Shown here one piece after another: positions 1-11,678 of a stretch of 64,000 bases of DNA (position 1 is its first letter; each line of letters opens with the position of its first letter). Origin of the DNA: Calendula officinalis (Eukaryota; Streptophyta; Magnoliopsida; Asterales; Asteraceae). The notes beneath the pieces are model-generated. The model was not told the origin of the DNA and ran no database searches. It saw nothing but the letters and a program-made list of their open reading frames with translations. Where the stretch lies: contig OY970822.1 in NCBI GenBank assembly GCA_963853835.1, forward strand, positions 15,377,501 through 15,441,500. The letters run 5' to 3'. The position numbers and the translations under genes were made by a program.

Positions 1-946
1 TTAGTTCATTAATGAAAATTTGTTTAAGGGATTTTTTAATTTGTTAATTTAATAAGTTTAAATAAGCTTAAAAATTATGTTTATTAAGCTAATAAACTTA
101 AAACCTATTAAATAATTGTTTTCTAAATATACCCTAAATAAGTTTTTTTAAACATGCTTAAATCATAATCATTGTTTTCTTTTGGGTTTTATTTGAATGA
201 TGAGTGGATTAAGATGATGATATGGATAAGAATTAGCATAATAATGTTTGTCTATTGCGATCATTAAAAGAAATACGAAATTGTCTTGAATGATGTGGAA
301 AGAATAACAACTTGATTTGTGTATGTCTATGTATATTGAAAAAGAATTGTTTTTTCAACTAAATTGCATATCTTATCTTGATAATTATTTATATGTTCTT
401 TTAATTAATTATTGTCACTCACTAATTTGTATTAAATGTTTTCTAAAGTCCATTGTTATCATCAATTGATACGGAAAAGTTAGGTTTCCGAAAGACCAAA
501 AGCATAGCATAAAGTATAGTATCGCTACTATTTCCAAGTTCCTACCCTTAGATTATTTTTTCTCCCCATTTTCATTAAACAAAACCAATCTGTCATTTTA
601 TTTGTCATAAATAGTCAAAATGATACTTTTTATGGTAACACATATCATAATAACAAAAGCTTAATCATAATATTCCAGGGAGCAACTGATTTCAAACTCA
701 TTTACATAGCAAATCTAACTCTCATGGAGATTTTCATGAAAAAATCCTCCATATTTTGTATATCAGCCTAATGGTATGGTGTTTGCCCCCATCATTGAAG
801 TCAGGGTTTCAAATCTTGTCGTAAACATAAGTAATAATTAAGAGTAGATTAGAAATTGCAGTTAAAAAATATATTCTTTAAGCTCTAAAAATGTATTGCT
901 AATGCCTTCTATATTTAAGCTCCAAATTAGTTATTAAGTTTTATGA
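1..946. other. AT-rich intergenic DNA left of the Copia element
   Basis: No supportable gene is seen. The stretch is AT-rich with frequent stops in all frames. Around 765-830 there is a short tRNA-like segment with an A-box-like and a B-box-like motif, described under findings. The last five bases before the retrotransposon, at 947-951, are its target-site duplication GTTAC. Confidence 0.6.
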
Positions 947-951
947 GTTAC

Positions 952-1455
952 TATTAGGATCGAATAACCCAGAAAGATTATTTAATCTAAGATCTACTAA
1001 CAATAAGAAGTTGCAGCGGATCAACACTTATGTTAATCGATTAAGAACAATGAATACTGTAAATTAATATGAATGAGAATAAGAACACAGTAATCACAAA
1101 AAGCTTCAATGTATATTGATATGCTCGAACAATACACACGTACGTTTATAATTCGTAAGGAACTATATATAATAGTCCTTGAAGCCTAAATTATTAGCCT
1201 AGTTATTCTAGGATTCGATTACAATCAATATACATAAAGATATACATTCTATAACAAACTAAGCTAGAATCTCGGACTCGATCAGCACCATAAATAGGAT
1301 CAGTAGTAATTGTTGATCGTCAGTAGTAAGTCTAAGTTCAGCATCATCAGTAGTAACTTGCTTTTCTGCCTCATCAGTACTAACTTCAATATACGTTGAT
1401 CAGTACTAACTGCAGCATCAGTAATAGAATGTTTATCTTGTTTTATAACCCAACA
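952..1455 (-). repeat. 3' LTR of the Copia element
   Basis: This 504-bp LTR is the downstream copy on the minus strand and matches 11170-11673 over its whole length with scattered substitutions. Its plus-strand right end is ...CCAACA, so the minus-strand LTR starts TGTTGG. Its other end reads TATTAG where the partner LTR has TGTCTA, so the canonical terminal dinucleotide is lost here. It contains several copies of the CAGTAGTAA/CAGTACTAA motif at about 1300-1430. Confidence 0.95.
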
Positions 1456-1468
1456 ATCTCCCCCTAAA
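1456..1468 (-). promoter_or_regulatory. Polypurine tract of the Copia element
   Basis: The plus strand reads ATCTCCCCCTAAA directly next to the 3' LTR, which is TTTAGGGGGAGAT on the element strand. This is the purine-rich plus-strand primer expected immediately 5' of a Copia 3' LTR. Confidence 0.88.
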
Positions 1469-1487
1469 CTTGTTAATTCACTTCTAA

Positions 1488-4400
1488 CTAATCAAGTTTC
1501 TTCTCTTCTTCATTCTTCTTCTCTTGTTCTTCTAACAATTTTGCTCTTCTCTGTCTACCTTCAATTGTTCTCTGATTTTGTAATTTTCTTTGAGCTATTA
1601 TACATTTGTTGTTTCTTTTGACAAAGTAATTAAACTTTTCTTGAAACATCACATCATCATAAGGTTTCATGAGTGTGTTTGTGAATATCTGATACATAGT
1701 TTCTTCTGAGTGTGGATATTCTTTTTCAAATAAGTACAATTCACAGTTTCTACTGGCTCTTTCAAAGAAATACATGTTTACTGTGGGGAGCACATTCCAT
1801 GCATAAACATTTTCTTTGTTTGTGAATATTTCAGGATAGTTATCTGGATAAAATGCAGCATCAATCATCTTAGTCAAATATCCAGCTCCTGAATTCTTCC
1901 ATGATTTCTTAGCCATTTTTGGTTTGCCAATGATCAGGACTTTAATAATGTCAGCTCTGCTACAGGACATAACCATTGGTTTCCATCCAGTGAATCTCTG
2001 AGTGGTTTTGTCCTCTCTTATAACTTCTAGGACATTATCAACAACCCTCCAATTTATAATCGGATTATCTTCAATAGGAGCAACAGGAACATCAAAGACT
2101 TGTATTTCTTGTTTTCTTTTCTTTCCCAATTCTGTTTCAGGTTCAGTTCCTTTTCTCTTCTTAGAAGGTTTTGAAGATTCACCAGATGTTGGTGTTCTGG
2201 AGAGAATGATTGTTGGATCTATTTCAATCAAAACTTTTTCCTTTTCTGGTTCTACTTCCATTTCTGCTAGTTCTCTCTTTTTGGCAGTACAATATTTGTC
2301 TACTAATGTTATCATTTTCATTCTGCCAAATGAATTAGCACTATGACCTTTAGATTTCAAGTAATCAGTCATTTTTGCTTTTTGTTCAAAAATTGCATTT
2401 GGTAGATCAACCTTTTCTCTTTTGCATTCTGCTACTAGATCTTCAAGGCAATTGAGATGTTCTTCTTCTATTTTTCTTTGTCTTTCAAATTCTGCCTTTT
2501 GATCATCTACCAGGACTCCTTGAATTGTTACCTCAGCTGCTTGAATTTCTGGATTTTTCAGTCTTTCTTCTTCAGCCTTTTTCTTGTCTTCAAGAGCCTG
2601 AGTCTTAGCAATTTTCTTAAATACCTTATCCTGTTCACCTTCCATTTGTCTTGTTTAGCAGGTCTGACATGGTTCATTTTGTTTACCATGTAGTGACCTA
2701 GAGCTCTGTATGGATAGTCATCATCAAACTTTTCTTTTCCTTTTCCAATACAGGCTGAAAGTTTAGGTGGAGTGTACTTCATATCAAGAACAGGGGTAAA
2801 TATAATTGATGGAGAGAATAAATGAATTTTATTCTGTGGAAGTATTTTGGGGTGTGGAGGAAGTTCACATTCATCAGCTTCATACCAATTAACATTATCA
2901 TCAATGTCAGGTATGATAAGTGGTTGTTCTGGAGTTTTAGGTTTTGTTATGATTATAACCTTTTCACGTTCAAGAACTTCTGGTATTTCTTCATCTTCAT
3001 CTTCAGTAGTAACCAAGGTGGTTGCTACTGGTGTAATTTCTGGTTCAAATACCACTATCTGTTGATTTTCATTTACTACTGGTGAGGTTGTGGTTGTAGT
3101 TACTACTGCTAGGGCATCAGTAGTATCCAAGATTTCTTCTTCTGGAGCATTTACTACTGGTGTATCTACTTCTTCAACACGATCAGTAGTAACAACCTCT
3201 TGATCCTTTGCCTCAATAATATCCATAGGATCAGTAGTCTCTATGACCTCAGTAGTAACTGGAGAGTTTATTTGTTCTGCTGTTTGAGATTGATTTGCAG
3301 ACACAAACACATCCTCATCCATACTTTTCATTACTTTATTCAGGTCTTCACCAAAACTTTGACATGTTTCACCATGGACCTCTTTTAAATTTAGGAGAGC
3401 TGGTGCTGCTATAGATTGATCAATCATCCCTTGAATTTGATCTGTCTCCCCCTTAGTGATCTCAACCTGTTGAGCCTCACTATCTGCAATCTTCCTTTGT
3501 AATTTTGTGATCAAATTGGATTGCCTTTGAAGCTTATACTCGAACCTCTCATGTCTTCTATTCAGAGTATTGATGTAGTGCTTCATGTAGGTCATGGTTT
3601 TCCCTTGGTTGTTCAGTAAATTCAGACAATTTTATACAATGGTTTTAAGGTTTTCCTTCCTATCTGTCAGTTGAGTTTGTTTAATACTGCCCTCAGCCCA
3701 TTTGGGTGGATCATTGGGCTCATTTGGTAAATTGGTTTGAAGGTTTTCCATCCTATCCGTCAAGTCAGGTTGTTTCTTTCTACCTTTATCACTTCTTGGT
3801 GATAAATTGGGTTGTTTGGACACTCTCTTCTTCCTAGAAGAAGCAGTAGTGCCCCCCCTTGTGGTTTCTTGGCACTGGGGTCCTCTTAGTGCTGCCTCAA
3901 AAGATGAGTCATCACTTAGAGTTGCCGAGGTCTGGGTCCTAATGATGTTCTCACTAGCCTGTGCACCCACCTTTGGGGCATCAGTAGTGAGAGCCCTTTC
4001 CTCATGCCCTCTCTCCTCCTTGGAGGACAACTCTTGGAGTCTGGGGTTTGACTCAATTGGTCCCCTGGTGTCCTTTAAGGAAGTTTTCTTTCTTTTGTAA
4101 GTTTTAGAAATTTCTTTGGCTATGGTATGGTCTTCCTCAGAGTGAAGAGTAGCACTCTGGGGATTTATTTCATGTACCTGGGACACATTCAGGACATCTG
4201 TTGGTTCATTTATTTGAGTGGACTGAATGGGTTGTGTTTGGGCTGTATTTAGTGATGGAGTTGGTTGGGGTTTGGGAGATTTGAACTTTCTCCTGTTGGA
4301 TACATTAAAAATTTTGAAGATGATAGATTTCCAAGCATTCCCTCAAAGATCATGTTTGAAAAATTGAATACTTGTCATGTGCTCAGACAAACAACAGCAG

Positions 4401-4942
4401 AAGCTATTGACTTGTTAAACTCATTCCAAGTACTCCTTTTAGGAGAGATACAATGTTGAACAGTATGTACTTGAAATTTCCATTGAGGTGAAACAAGACC
4501 CTTTTGAAAAGTAACTATATCTAGTCTTCCTTCATACCCTATTTTTTGTAAAGTATCAACAAGATCTTCCTTAGGTAAAAAAAAACATACCTGATTCATC
4601 ATTAAGTTGAAGATGATGTCTGATTGATTGTTCAGTGATGATGATTGACTTTCCATCTACAACAGATTTGATCTTGGACCTATTGGAATCTTCAATCCGT
4701 TCAGCATTTGTCCAGAAATCAATAAGATGTTGTTCATATGCTCTGGGATTGATTGTTAAAGCAAACTTGATATGAGAGTTCTTCAGGAACATAACTATAG
4801 GACGAAAGTCCTTTGTGCCATCAGGATTCCTTAAGAAGGCACAAATGTTGTGGAATTCTGAATATTTGAGATCGGTTTTGACTGTAAGAGATTTTAGGGT
4901 TGCCATTTGAATGATTTTGATCTTTGGAGATGAGAATTTCAC
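1488..4942 (-). pseudogene. Extra coding region between RNase H and the 3' LTR (env-position ORF), broken
   Basis: Remains of a long extra reading frame of the Copia element, about 1.1 kb per major piece, read on the minus strand. The first piece (4942-4571) is followed in a shifted frame by 4656-4375; the switch lies at an A-run near 4577-4585. Further pieces are 4186-3632, 3595-2558 and 2645-1488, with a frame change in the 2558-2645 overlap. Visible features are a conserved N-terminal block (SPQWKF, then HTVQHCIS and ASAVVCLS), a middle rich in acidic and Thr/Val residues, and a Lys/Glu-rich C-terminal part with two predicted coiled-coil stretches and a basic PSKKRKG cluster. Such frames are known in Asteraceae Copia elements and occupy the place of the env-like gene in some Sireviruses. 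No transmembrane segment is obvious and the function is unknown. Resemblance to the Asteraceae family is from memory. Confidence 0.75.
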
Positions 4943-5400
4943 AGAAAGTTCAATCGCTTTTGCAAGAATTTGTGATTTGTGGAGTGAATTTGGTTGATAC
5001 TGATGCAGGGTGTTGATCGGATTTTGCAGAGATTAGGGTTTAGCGTAGGGTTTATCGAATCGAGGAGATGATAATTCTAAACTAATCACAATCTGCTATT
5101 TATATTTTTTTGAATTTTCCTGCAAATTGACAGAAATGTCCTTCGAATAATAATCTAACGGCTATTTTCATGAGGGTCAGTTTGGTAATTTATGTATTTT
5201 ACAGATAACGGTCGATCAGTAGTAACTGAGTGTCAGTAGTAGAAACATCAGTAGTAATCATTGTTTTTATACTTAACCTAATTCTACTGAAAAACCCCAT
5301 CAGTACTAAATTGCAGTAGTAACACACGATCAATAGTAATAAATAACCAGTAGTAAAACATACTTATAACTATAAAATTTTTACAAAACTTTACATTTGA
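4943..5400. other. Non-coding spacer inside the Copia element
   Basis: This stretch between the RNase H end and the extra coding region has no open frame. From 5210 to 5365 it carries a cluster of the CAGTAGTAA/CAGTACTAA motif (about seven copies), the same oligomer that recurs in both LTRs. It may serve as leader for a subgenomic or spliced message of the downstream frame; that is inference. Confidence 0.5.
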
Positions 5401-5414
5401 TTTTCTTTTGTGAA

Positions 5415-8400
5415 TTAATTTATTAAAATCATTCCAATACTGCTAACCAAGAAGCTGAATCTTCCTACATCAAATGCTTTTGTAAAAATATATGCTAATT
5501 GATTATCAGTATGAATTTTCTCTACTTTGATTAATTTCTTTTCATTGCAGTCTCTTATGAAATGGAATCTTATTTCAATGTGTTTTTTTTTTGAATGTTT
5601 TACTGGATTATTCACAATACTGATAGCACTTTGATTATCAATAAAAATAGGAGTTTGAAGAATAGAAATACCAAAGTCTAGGAGTTGATTTTAAATCCAT
5701 AGAACTTGAGCACAGCAAGCAGATGCAGCTACATACTCTGCTTCAGCAGTTGATGTTGAAACATTGGTTTGTTTCTTGTATTGCCATGACACCAATCTTG
5801 ATCCAAAGAATTGACATCCACCAGTAGTAGTTTTCCTATCTTGGCATTCACCACCATAGTCACTATCTGTGTAGGCTATAAGTTCAAATGGTGATGCATG
5901 TGGATACCAAAGACCAAGAGAAGGTTTTCCCTTCAAGTATCTAAAGATTCTTTTTACAGCTTGCAAGTGTAGCTCCTTAGGTCTTGCTTGATACCTGGCA
6001 CATACACAAACACTATACATAATGTCAGGTCTTGATGCAGTTAGATACATTAAGGATCCTATCATAGATCTGTAGAGATGTTCATCTACATCCTCCCCCT
6101 CAACATATATTTGGACCAGTAGTATATCATCTTTGACTTTTCTTGTGAACAAAGTTTTGTCAATTGCACCTCTTTTGAAGTTGTTCTTCAGTGGATATGA
6201 AGATAATGTGTCATACCAAGCTCTTGGTGCCTGATGAAGGCCATATAGAGCTTTGTCTAGCTTGTACACATAGTCATCATGTTATGGATCTACAAATCTT
6301 GGAGGTTGACATACATACACTTCTTCTTCAATTTTCCCATAAAGGAAGGCACTTTTCACATCCATTTGGTAGACTTTGAATTTCTTGTATGAAGCATATG
6401 CCAGACTTATTCTTATTGCTTCAATTCTGGCAACCGGTGCATATACTTCATCATAGTCAATACCTTCTTTTTGTGTGTATCCTTGGGCTACAAGTCTTGC
6501 CTTGTTTTTTATTACTATACCTCTTTCATCCTTTTTGTTTCTAAAGATCCATCTTGTTCCAATGGGTCTTTTTCCTTTTGGTAGAGGTACAAGAGTCCAT
6601 ACAGCTTGTAGTTTGAAATGAAGAAGTTCTTCTTGCATTGCTATGATCCAGTTTGAGTCTTTCATAGCTTGTTGAATCTTCTTAGGTTCCTCATGTGACA
6701 AAAAACATTCATACATGCATTCATTAGATATTAGACTTATGTTACAAACATTTGAATTTAATGATGAATTAAATTTGCTTCTTGTCTGCATGTTTGAATT
6801 GACATCACTTAGAACTAAGTCCAAAGGATGATTCTTTTCAGTTCTGGTTCTTGGAATTTTGTTAACAGGAATTTGACTGTCTAGGTTTGACTCATTGGAT
6901 TCAGGAATTTGTGCATCTGTCCATATTTCTTCTTGATTGTTTATATTTTGTGAAGATTCTTCATTGCTACTGGTGTCAGTAGTAGCATTTTCTTCATTGA
7001 GTTCAGGAGGTTCATTGTTGTTACTGACATCATTGTTATGTAGTTCATCATCAAAACTCTGAGGTTCAGAATTACTACTGGGATCAGTAGTATCTTCAGA
7101 GTTGGTGTTGTTACTGGTGTCAATGATACCAGGGTTATCAGAGTTACTACTGTCCTCAGTATCAACTGTGGGATCAGTATTAACTAAGACGTATTTCATT
7201 ATTTCTTGCCTGCCACTTGATGATGATCCTCCTTGTTGGCTTTGATTGTTTGAATCTCCTGTATTATACACATAATTAACATCAAAAGATTTGGTTAGAT
7301 TATCAATGTTAAACAACCAATCTGGACCATTTCCCTGTTCATTCATCAGATTTTCATTAAAGGATACATTTACACTTTCTTCAATGATCCTTAGCCTTTT
7401 GTTGAATACTCTGTAAGATTTGCTTTGAGTTGAGTATCCTACAAATATTCCATCATCTGCTTTGCAGTCAAACTTACCAATTTGTTCTCTTGTAATTAAA
7501 ATAGTACAAGGACAACCAAATGATTTTAAGAAACTTATTGATGGTTTTCTTTTATTGAAAAGTTCATAAGGAGTTTTAAAGTGAGGCTTAACTATTAATA
7601 CTCTGTTCTGAACATAACAAGCAGTATTAACAGCTTCAGCCCAAAAAGTTATTGGTAATTTTGAATCTGAAAGCATAGATCTGGCTGCTTCAATGATGGT
7701 TCTATATTTTCTTTCAGCTACACCATTTTATTGTGGACTTCTTGGTGAGCTGTACTGCCTGTCCATACCCTTAAGATCACAAAAATCAATTAGATTAGTA
7801 TTTTTAAATTCTGTGCCGTTATCACATCTGATTGCTTTCACTTTGAGATCTCTTGTATTTTCCAGCTTTACAATCAGATTCTTTATAATCTCACTTGTTT
7901 CATCTTTGGACCTAAGAAAGAAGACCCAAGTATATCTGGAAAAATCATCAGTAATAACAAGGCACTATTGTTTCTTTCCAATACTCATTACATTTGTAGG
8001 TCCAAAAAGGTCCATATGTAAGAGCTGCGAAGGTTTAGAAATAGAGTTGATTGCTTTGGACTTATGAGAAGTCTTGTGTTGTTTACCTTTTAGGCAGGCA
8101 ACACAATGATGATCACACATAAATTCTTTTTGTGGTAAGCCAACTACCAAATTCTTTTTGACTAAATTGTTCATATTTTTAAAATTTGTGTGACACATCC
8201 TTCTATGCAAGAGTTCTGATTCATTTGTGTTTGCCTTAGATATAAAACAGTTGATCTCATTTGAGGAAATGAGTTCTCCCCCTATATTCAGGCAATACAC
8301 ATTGTTTCTCCTTGGTGTTCTTAAAACAACAAATTTTTCATCTAAAATAAAATCAGGAGAAAGAATGATGCACTCTACATCTGTAAAAAGAATTGTGTTC

Positions 8401-8663
8401 TTCTTATCACAGACTTGTGAGACACTAACTAGATTATATTTAAGCTCAGCAACATAAAATACATCGTCAAAAGTGATCTTACCATTTGATACTGTACCTT
8501 TACCTGTAATCTTACCACCTCTTGGATTTTCTCCAAAAGCAACATATCCTCCTTCAAAAAACTTGAAATCTCTAAGAATTTGAAGATTTCCAGTCATGTG
8601 TCTAGAGCATCCACTATCAATATGCCATGTTCTACCTTCTTCAGGGATCTGAATGCTCTGCAC
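5415..8663 (-). pseudogene. Copia pol: protease, integrase, reverse transcriptase, RNase H (inactivated)
   Basis: Protease is seen at 8663-8450 (WHIDSGCSRHMTG, catalytic DSG). It is followed by the GAG-pre-integrase zinc-binding block (HRRMCHTNF ... CVACLKGKQ), integrase, RT and RNase H (YTDSDYGG, STAEAEYVA). Breaks are TAG at 7965-7967 in integrase, TAA at 7728-7730 inside the usual PQxNGVAER motif, TAA at 6282-6284 in RT, and TAA at 5691-5693 in RNase H. Near 6098-6102 the frame passes from QIYV straight to EGEDVDEHLYRSMIGSLMYL. The region that normally follows, starting with the second half of the YVDD catalytic motif, is deleted; by family comparison about 100 residues are missing. Gln-, Glu- and Tyr-type codons have turned into stops by single changes. 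RT cannot be active from this copy. Confidence 0.92.
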
Positions 8664-8695
8664 ATAAAGTAAAAGGATTAGTTAATTTTGGGAAC

Positions 8696-11085
8696 TCAAG
8701 CTTGTTTTGTCTTGGGTTCATCCTTTGAAGAGTAAGTTTTTCTAACTGGATGAGCTTTGTATGCAGTTTTGTTCTTAGGTTGTTGGTTAGTACTGGTGTT
8801 CTTGTTTGCTACTGATCTAGGTTTATTCCCGTAGTGTTTAGCTTTTGAGTATTTTACTACTGATGGACCAGTAGTGTTTGGGTAATATGAGTTTTTAGCA
8901 TAGTCAGTAGTGTTTTTTGTAATTATACCACACAACATTGTAATTAGAGTTTTTATCAGTAGTGAACCTGGAATAGTTCCTACTGATATTTGAAAACTTT
9001 GAATATTGAGGAAATTGATTTTGTTTTCCATTATTTTTGAAATAATTACTTCTGTTTGGACTTTTATACCTGATATTTTGCACAAATCTTTGTGCAGTTC
9101 TTCCAAATTTGGGAGTTTCAACATGTGATTTTTTAAGTTCTTTTGCTTTTGTTTCTTCAGTTTGTTTTAATTTTAAAGCTTTCTCCTTTTCTTTGTTAAC
9201 TTTAAATTCTTTGAATTCTTGGTTGTTGGCTGTTTATGGGATTGAAGTGACAATTCTTTGCTATGTGGTTAACCTTGTTGCAAATTAAGCATGTTAATTT
9301 TGTTGATTTAGCACTTTCAGGTTTTCTTTGTTCTTTTAACTGGTTCAAGTTTCTTTGATTGCCCCTTCTTAAAATTTTTGGTATATTTTCTGAATTATAT
9401 TTTGGGGATTCAGTTTGACTTTGTGTGGTATGAAAACTTGTATCAGTTGTTTGATCATCATCAGAAGAATCAGTGTTAGTTTCAGATTGATTTTCTATTT
9501 TTAATTCATTTAATGTTCTTTCTGTACTTGATTTAAGAGGAGGTATAAAATTAGTTGGAGGTGGAACAGCATGATATCCCACCCCATGGACAACTTTTTC
9601 AGTAGATTGATTGCTGGTTAAGTCATCAATTATTTTAGAACTTCTTTCAAATTTTTTAATAGTTAGTTTATTCTGTTCTAATTCCATTTGACATTCTTCT
9701 AATTTGATTAAAGTTTCTTTTAGTTTTAGTTCAGCATGTTCTTTTTCATAAGTTGTTTGTAGAAGTTCATCTTTTATCTTTTGATCAGTTATTTTATGAA
9801 TTTTAATTTGATTTTCTAAATCAGCTATGCAACTATTATATTCAATTCTTCTATTTCTGTTTAGAATCATCTCTTCAAGTGTTTCTTTGTCAAGTTTTTC
9901 TAATTCTTTATAAGCTTTAATGCATTCAGGAGTGCAAGATTTAGAATGTACCTCAGTAGTGGACTCAGTTAAGGCCATGAGAGCTTGTTTCTGTGCATGT
10001 TCCTCTGCTTGAAAGCTCCAGTCATATCCTTGTCCTTCTTGAGATACTAATGCAGTTGAATTTGAAGTGTTGTTTTTGTTGTAGTTTGATCTTTGGTCTT
10101 TGTTTGGACCTTCTCTGGCAAAGTGACCCAAATTGCTACAGTTGTAGCATTTGACTTTGGTCTTGTCAAATCCAGCACGATCACCTTGGTTGTAAGTCAG
10201 ATTTTGCCTTCCAGTTCTTTTAAGAAACCTTTTTGTTCTTAAGCTTAGCATTGACATCTGCCACTTGATGTCCATCTCTTCCAAATCATCAGGATTGAGT
10301 TGTTCTAAATCCTCACTGATCAATGCAGTATGCACATGACTAATGAAGAAGGATTCTCTTACTACATCTTCAATGCCTGCATTATTTATAGCCTCCTGAC
10401 CTGTTCCTGTACTAGACACAAAGGCAGCATTGTTTGAAGGTAAATTTGGAGTTTTAGTACTTACCTCAGATTCAAACACTCTCAGCTCATTGTACAACTC
10501 ATCCAGCTCTTTTTCTTCCAAAGCATCACCTTGTCTATATATCACTGTATACATAGACCATTCTTCACCAAGAGATCTAAGAAACTTCATGTTTACATCA
10601 TCATTGTCTGGTTTGTAGCCAACTTGATTTAGTTCACCAATAAGTTTGTTGAACCTATCAAAGACTTGTGATAATGATTCATTCTTATGGACTTTGAAGT
10701 TTTCAAAGTCTTGCTTCAGTACAGACTTCATGTTTCTTTTGGAGCCAACAAACCTCTTTTCCAGTGTCTGTCATAGCTTCTTTGCATCATCATATTCAAC
10801 AAAGAGATGTTGATAATCATTGGGAATAGCAAGCAGAAGAGTGCTAAGGGCTTTGAGTTCAATTCCTCTGTCTTTCTTCTCTTTTTCACACTTGAGTTTG
10901 TCGACTTCAGTTGAGGAACTTGCTGCTTGAGTCTGGATGGTTTTGTTGCCTTCAATAACAACTTCCCACATGGAGTAATCAGTAATAAGCATATATTGCT
11001 TGATTCTGTTATTCCACATCCCAAAGTTGTTGGGAGTGAGAATGGGAATTTTGTTAGCTTGAGTGTTTTCATTATTATCAGACAT
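8696..11085 (-). pseudogene. Copia gag (nucleocapsid polyprotein), broken
   Basis: Gag starts at MSDNNEN (ATG 11085). It runs to a TGA at 10771-10773 where a Trp codon is expected after the DAKKL segment, reopens from 10731 to 9202, and continues in another frame at 9124-8696. The central part has the plant retrotransposon gag fold (FLRSLGEEWSMYTVIYRQ-like region). Two zinc knuckles follow: CYNCSNLGHFAREG, in which the last Cys is replaced by Gly, and CLICNKVNHIAKNC, which is complete. A long coiled-coil stretch lies between them. Gag coats the genomic RNA and forms the virus-like particle. Codons downstream of 9202 are shifted, so gag and pol are no longer one frame. Confidence 0.88.
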
Positions 11086-11155
11086 GATTAACAATTTTGA
11101 GTTCGAAAGTATGAAACTTTTTGCTGTTCTTAATTCGTAGATCTAGAACAGTAAA

Positions 11156-11167
11156 GCTCTGATACCA
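11156..11167 (-). promoter_or_regulatory. Primer-binding site complementary to initiator tRNA-Met
   Basis: The element strand reads TGGTATCAGAGC, the classic plant Copia primer-binding site for the 3' end of tRNA-iMet. It lies two bases inside the 5' LTR, as expected. Confidence 0.95.
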
Positions 11168-11169
11168 CT

Positions 11170-11673
11170 TGTCTAGATCGAATAACCCAGAAAGATTATT
11201 TAATCTAAGATCTACTAACAATAAGAAGTTGCAGCGGATCAACACTTTTGTTAATCGATTAAGAACAATGAATACTGTAAATTAATATGAATGAGAATAA
11301 GAGCACAATAATCACAAAAAGCTTCAATGTATATTGATATGCTCGAACAATACACACGTACGTTTACAATTCGTAAGGAACTATATATAATAGTCCTTGA
11401 AGCCTAAATTATTAACCTAGTTATTCTAGGATTCGATTACAATCAATATACATAAAGATATACATTCTATAACAAACTAAGCTAGAATCTCAGACTCGAT
11501 CAACATCATAAATAGGATCAGTAGTAATTGTTGATCGTCAGTAGTAAGTCTAAGTTCAGCATCATCAGTGTTAACTTGCTTTTCTGCCCCATCAGTACTA
11601 ACTTCAATATACGTTGATCAGTACTAACTGCAGCATCAGTAATAGAATGTTTATCTTGTTTTATAATCCAACA
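11170..11673 (-). repeat. 5' LTR of the Copia element
   Basis: This 504-bp LTR has TG...CA ends on both strands (plus strand TGTCTAGATCG ... AATCCAACA). It is followed by the target duplication GTTAC at 11674-11678 and matches 952-1455. The promoter of the element should lie here. A TATATATAA-like stretch is present near 11384-11392, and repeated CAGTAGTAA motifs lie at 11515-11640. Confidence 0.95.
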
Positions 11674-11678
11674 GTTAC

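Larger units (their letters stand above)
952..11673 (-). mobile_element. Ty1/Copia LTR retrotransposon, full length but defective
   Basis: A 10.7-kb element lies on the minus strand. It is bounded by two LTRs of 504 bp each (952-1455 and 11170-11673) and by a perfect 5-bp target duplication GTTAC at 947-951 and 11674-11678. Internal order from the 5' LTR is primer-binding site, gag with CCHC knuckles, aspartic protease, integrase, reverse transcriptase, RNase H, an extra coding region, polypurine tract and 3' LTR. Integrase before reverse transcriptase defines Copia. The extra coding region after RNase H and the total length recall the Sirevirus-type lineage, though the LTRs are short for it; the lineage is an inference. 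The coding parts contain several nonsense codons, frameshifts and a deletion of the RT catalytic core, so the copy cannot be autonomous. By eye the LTRs differ at roughly a dozen internal bases plus a few at one end, about 97% identity, so insertion is fairly recent. Confidence 0.95.
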
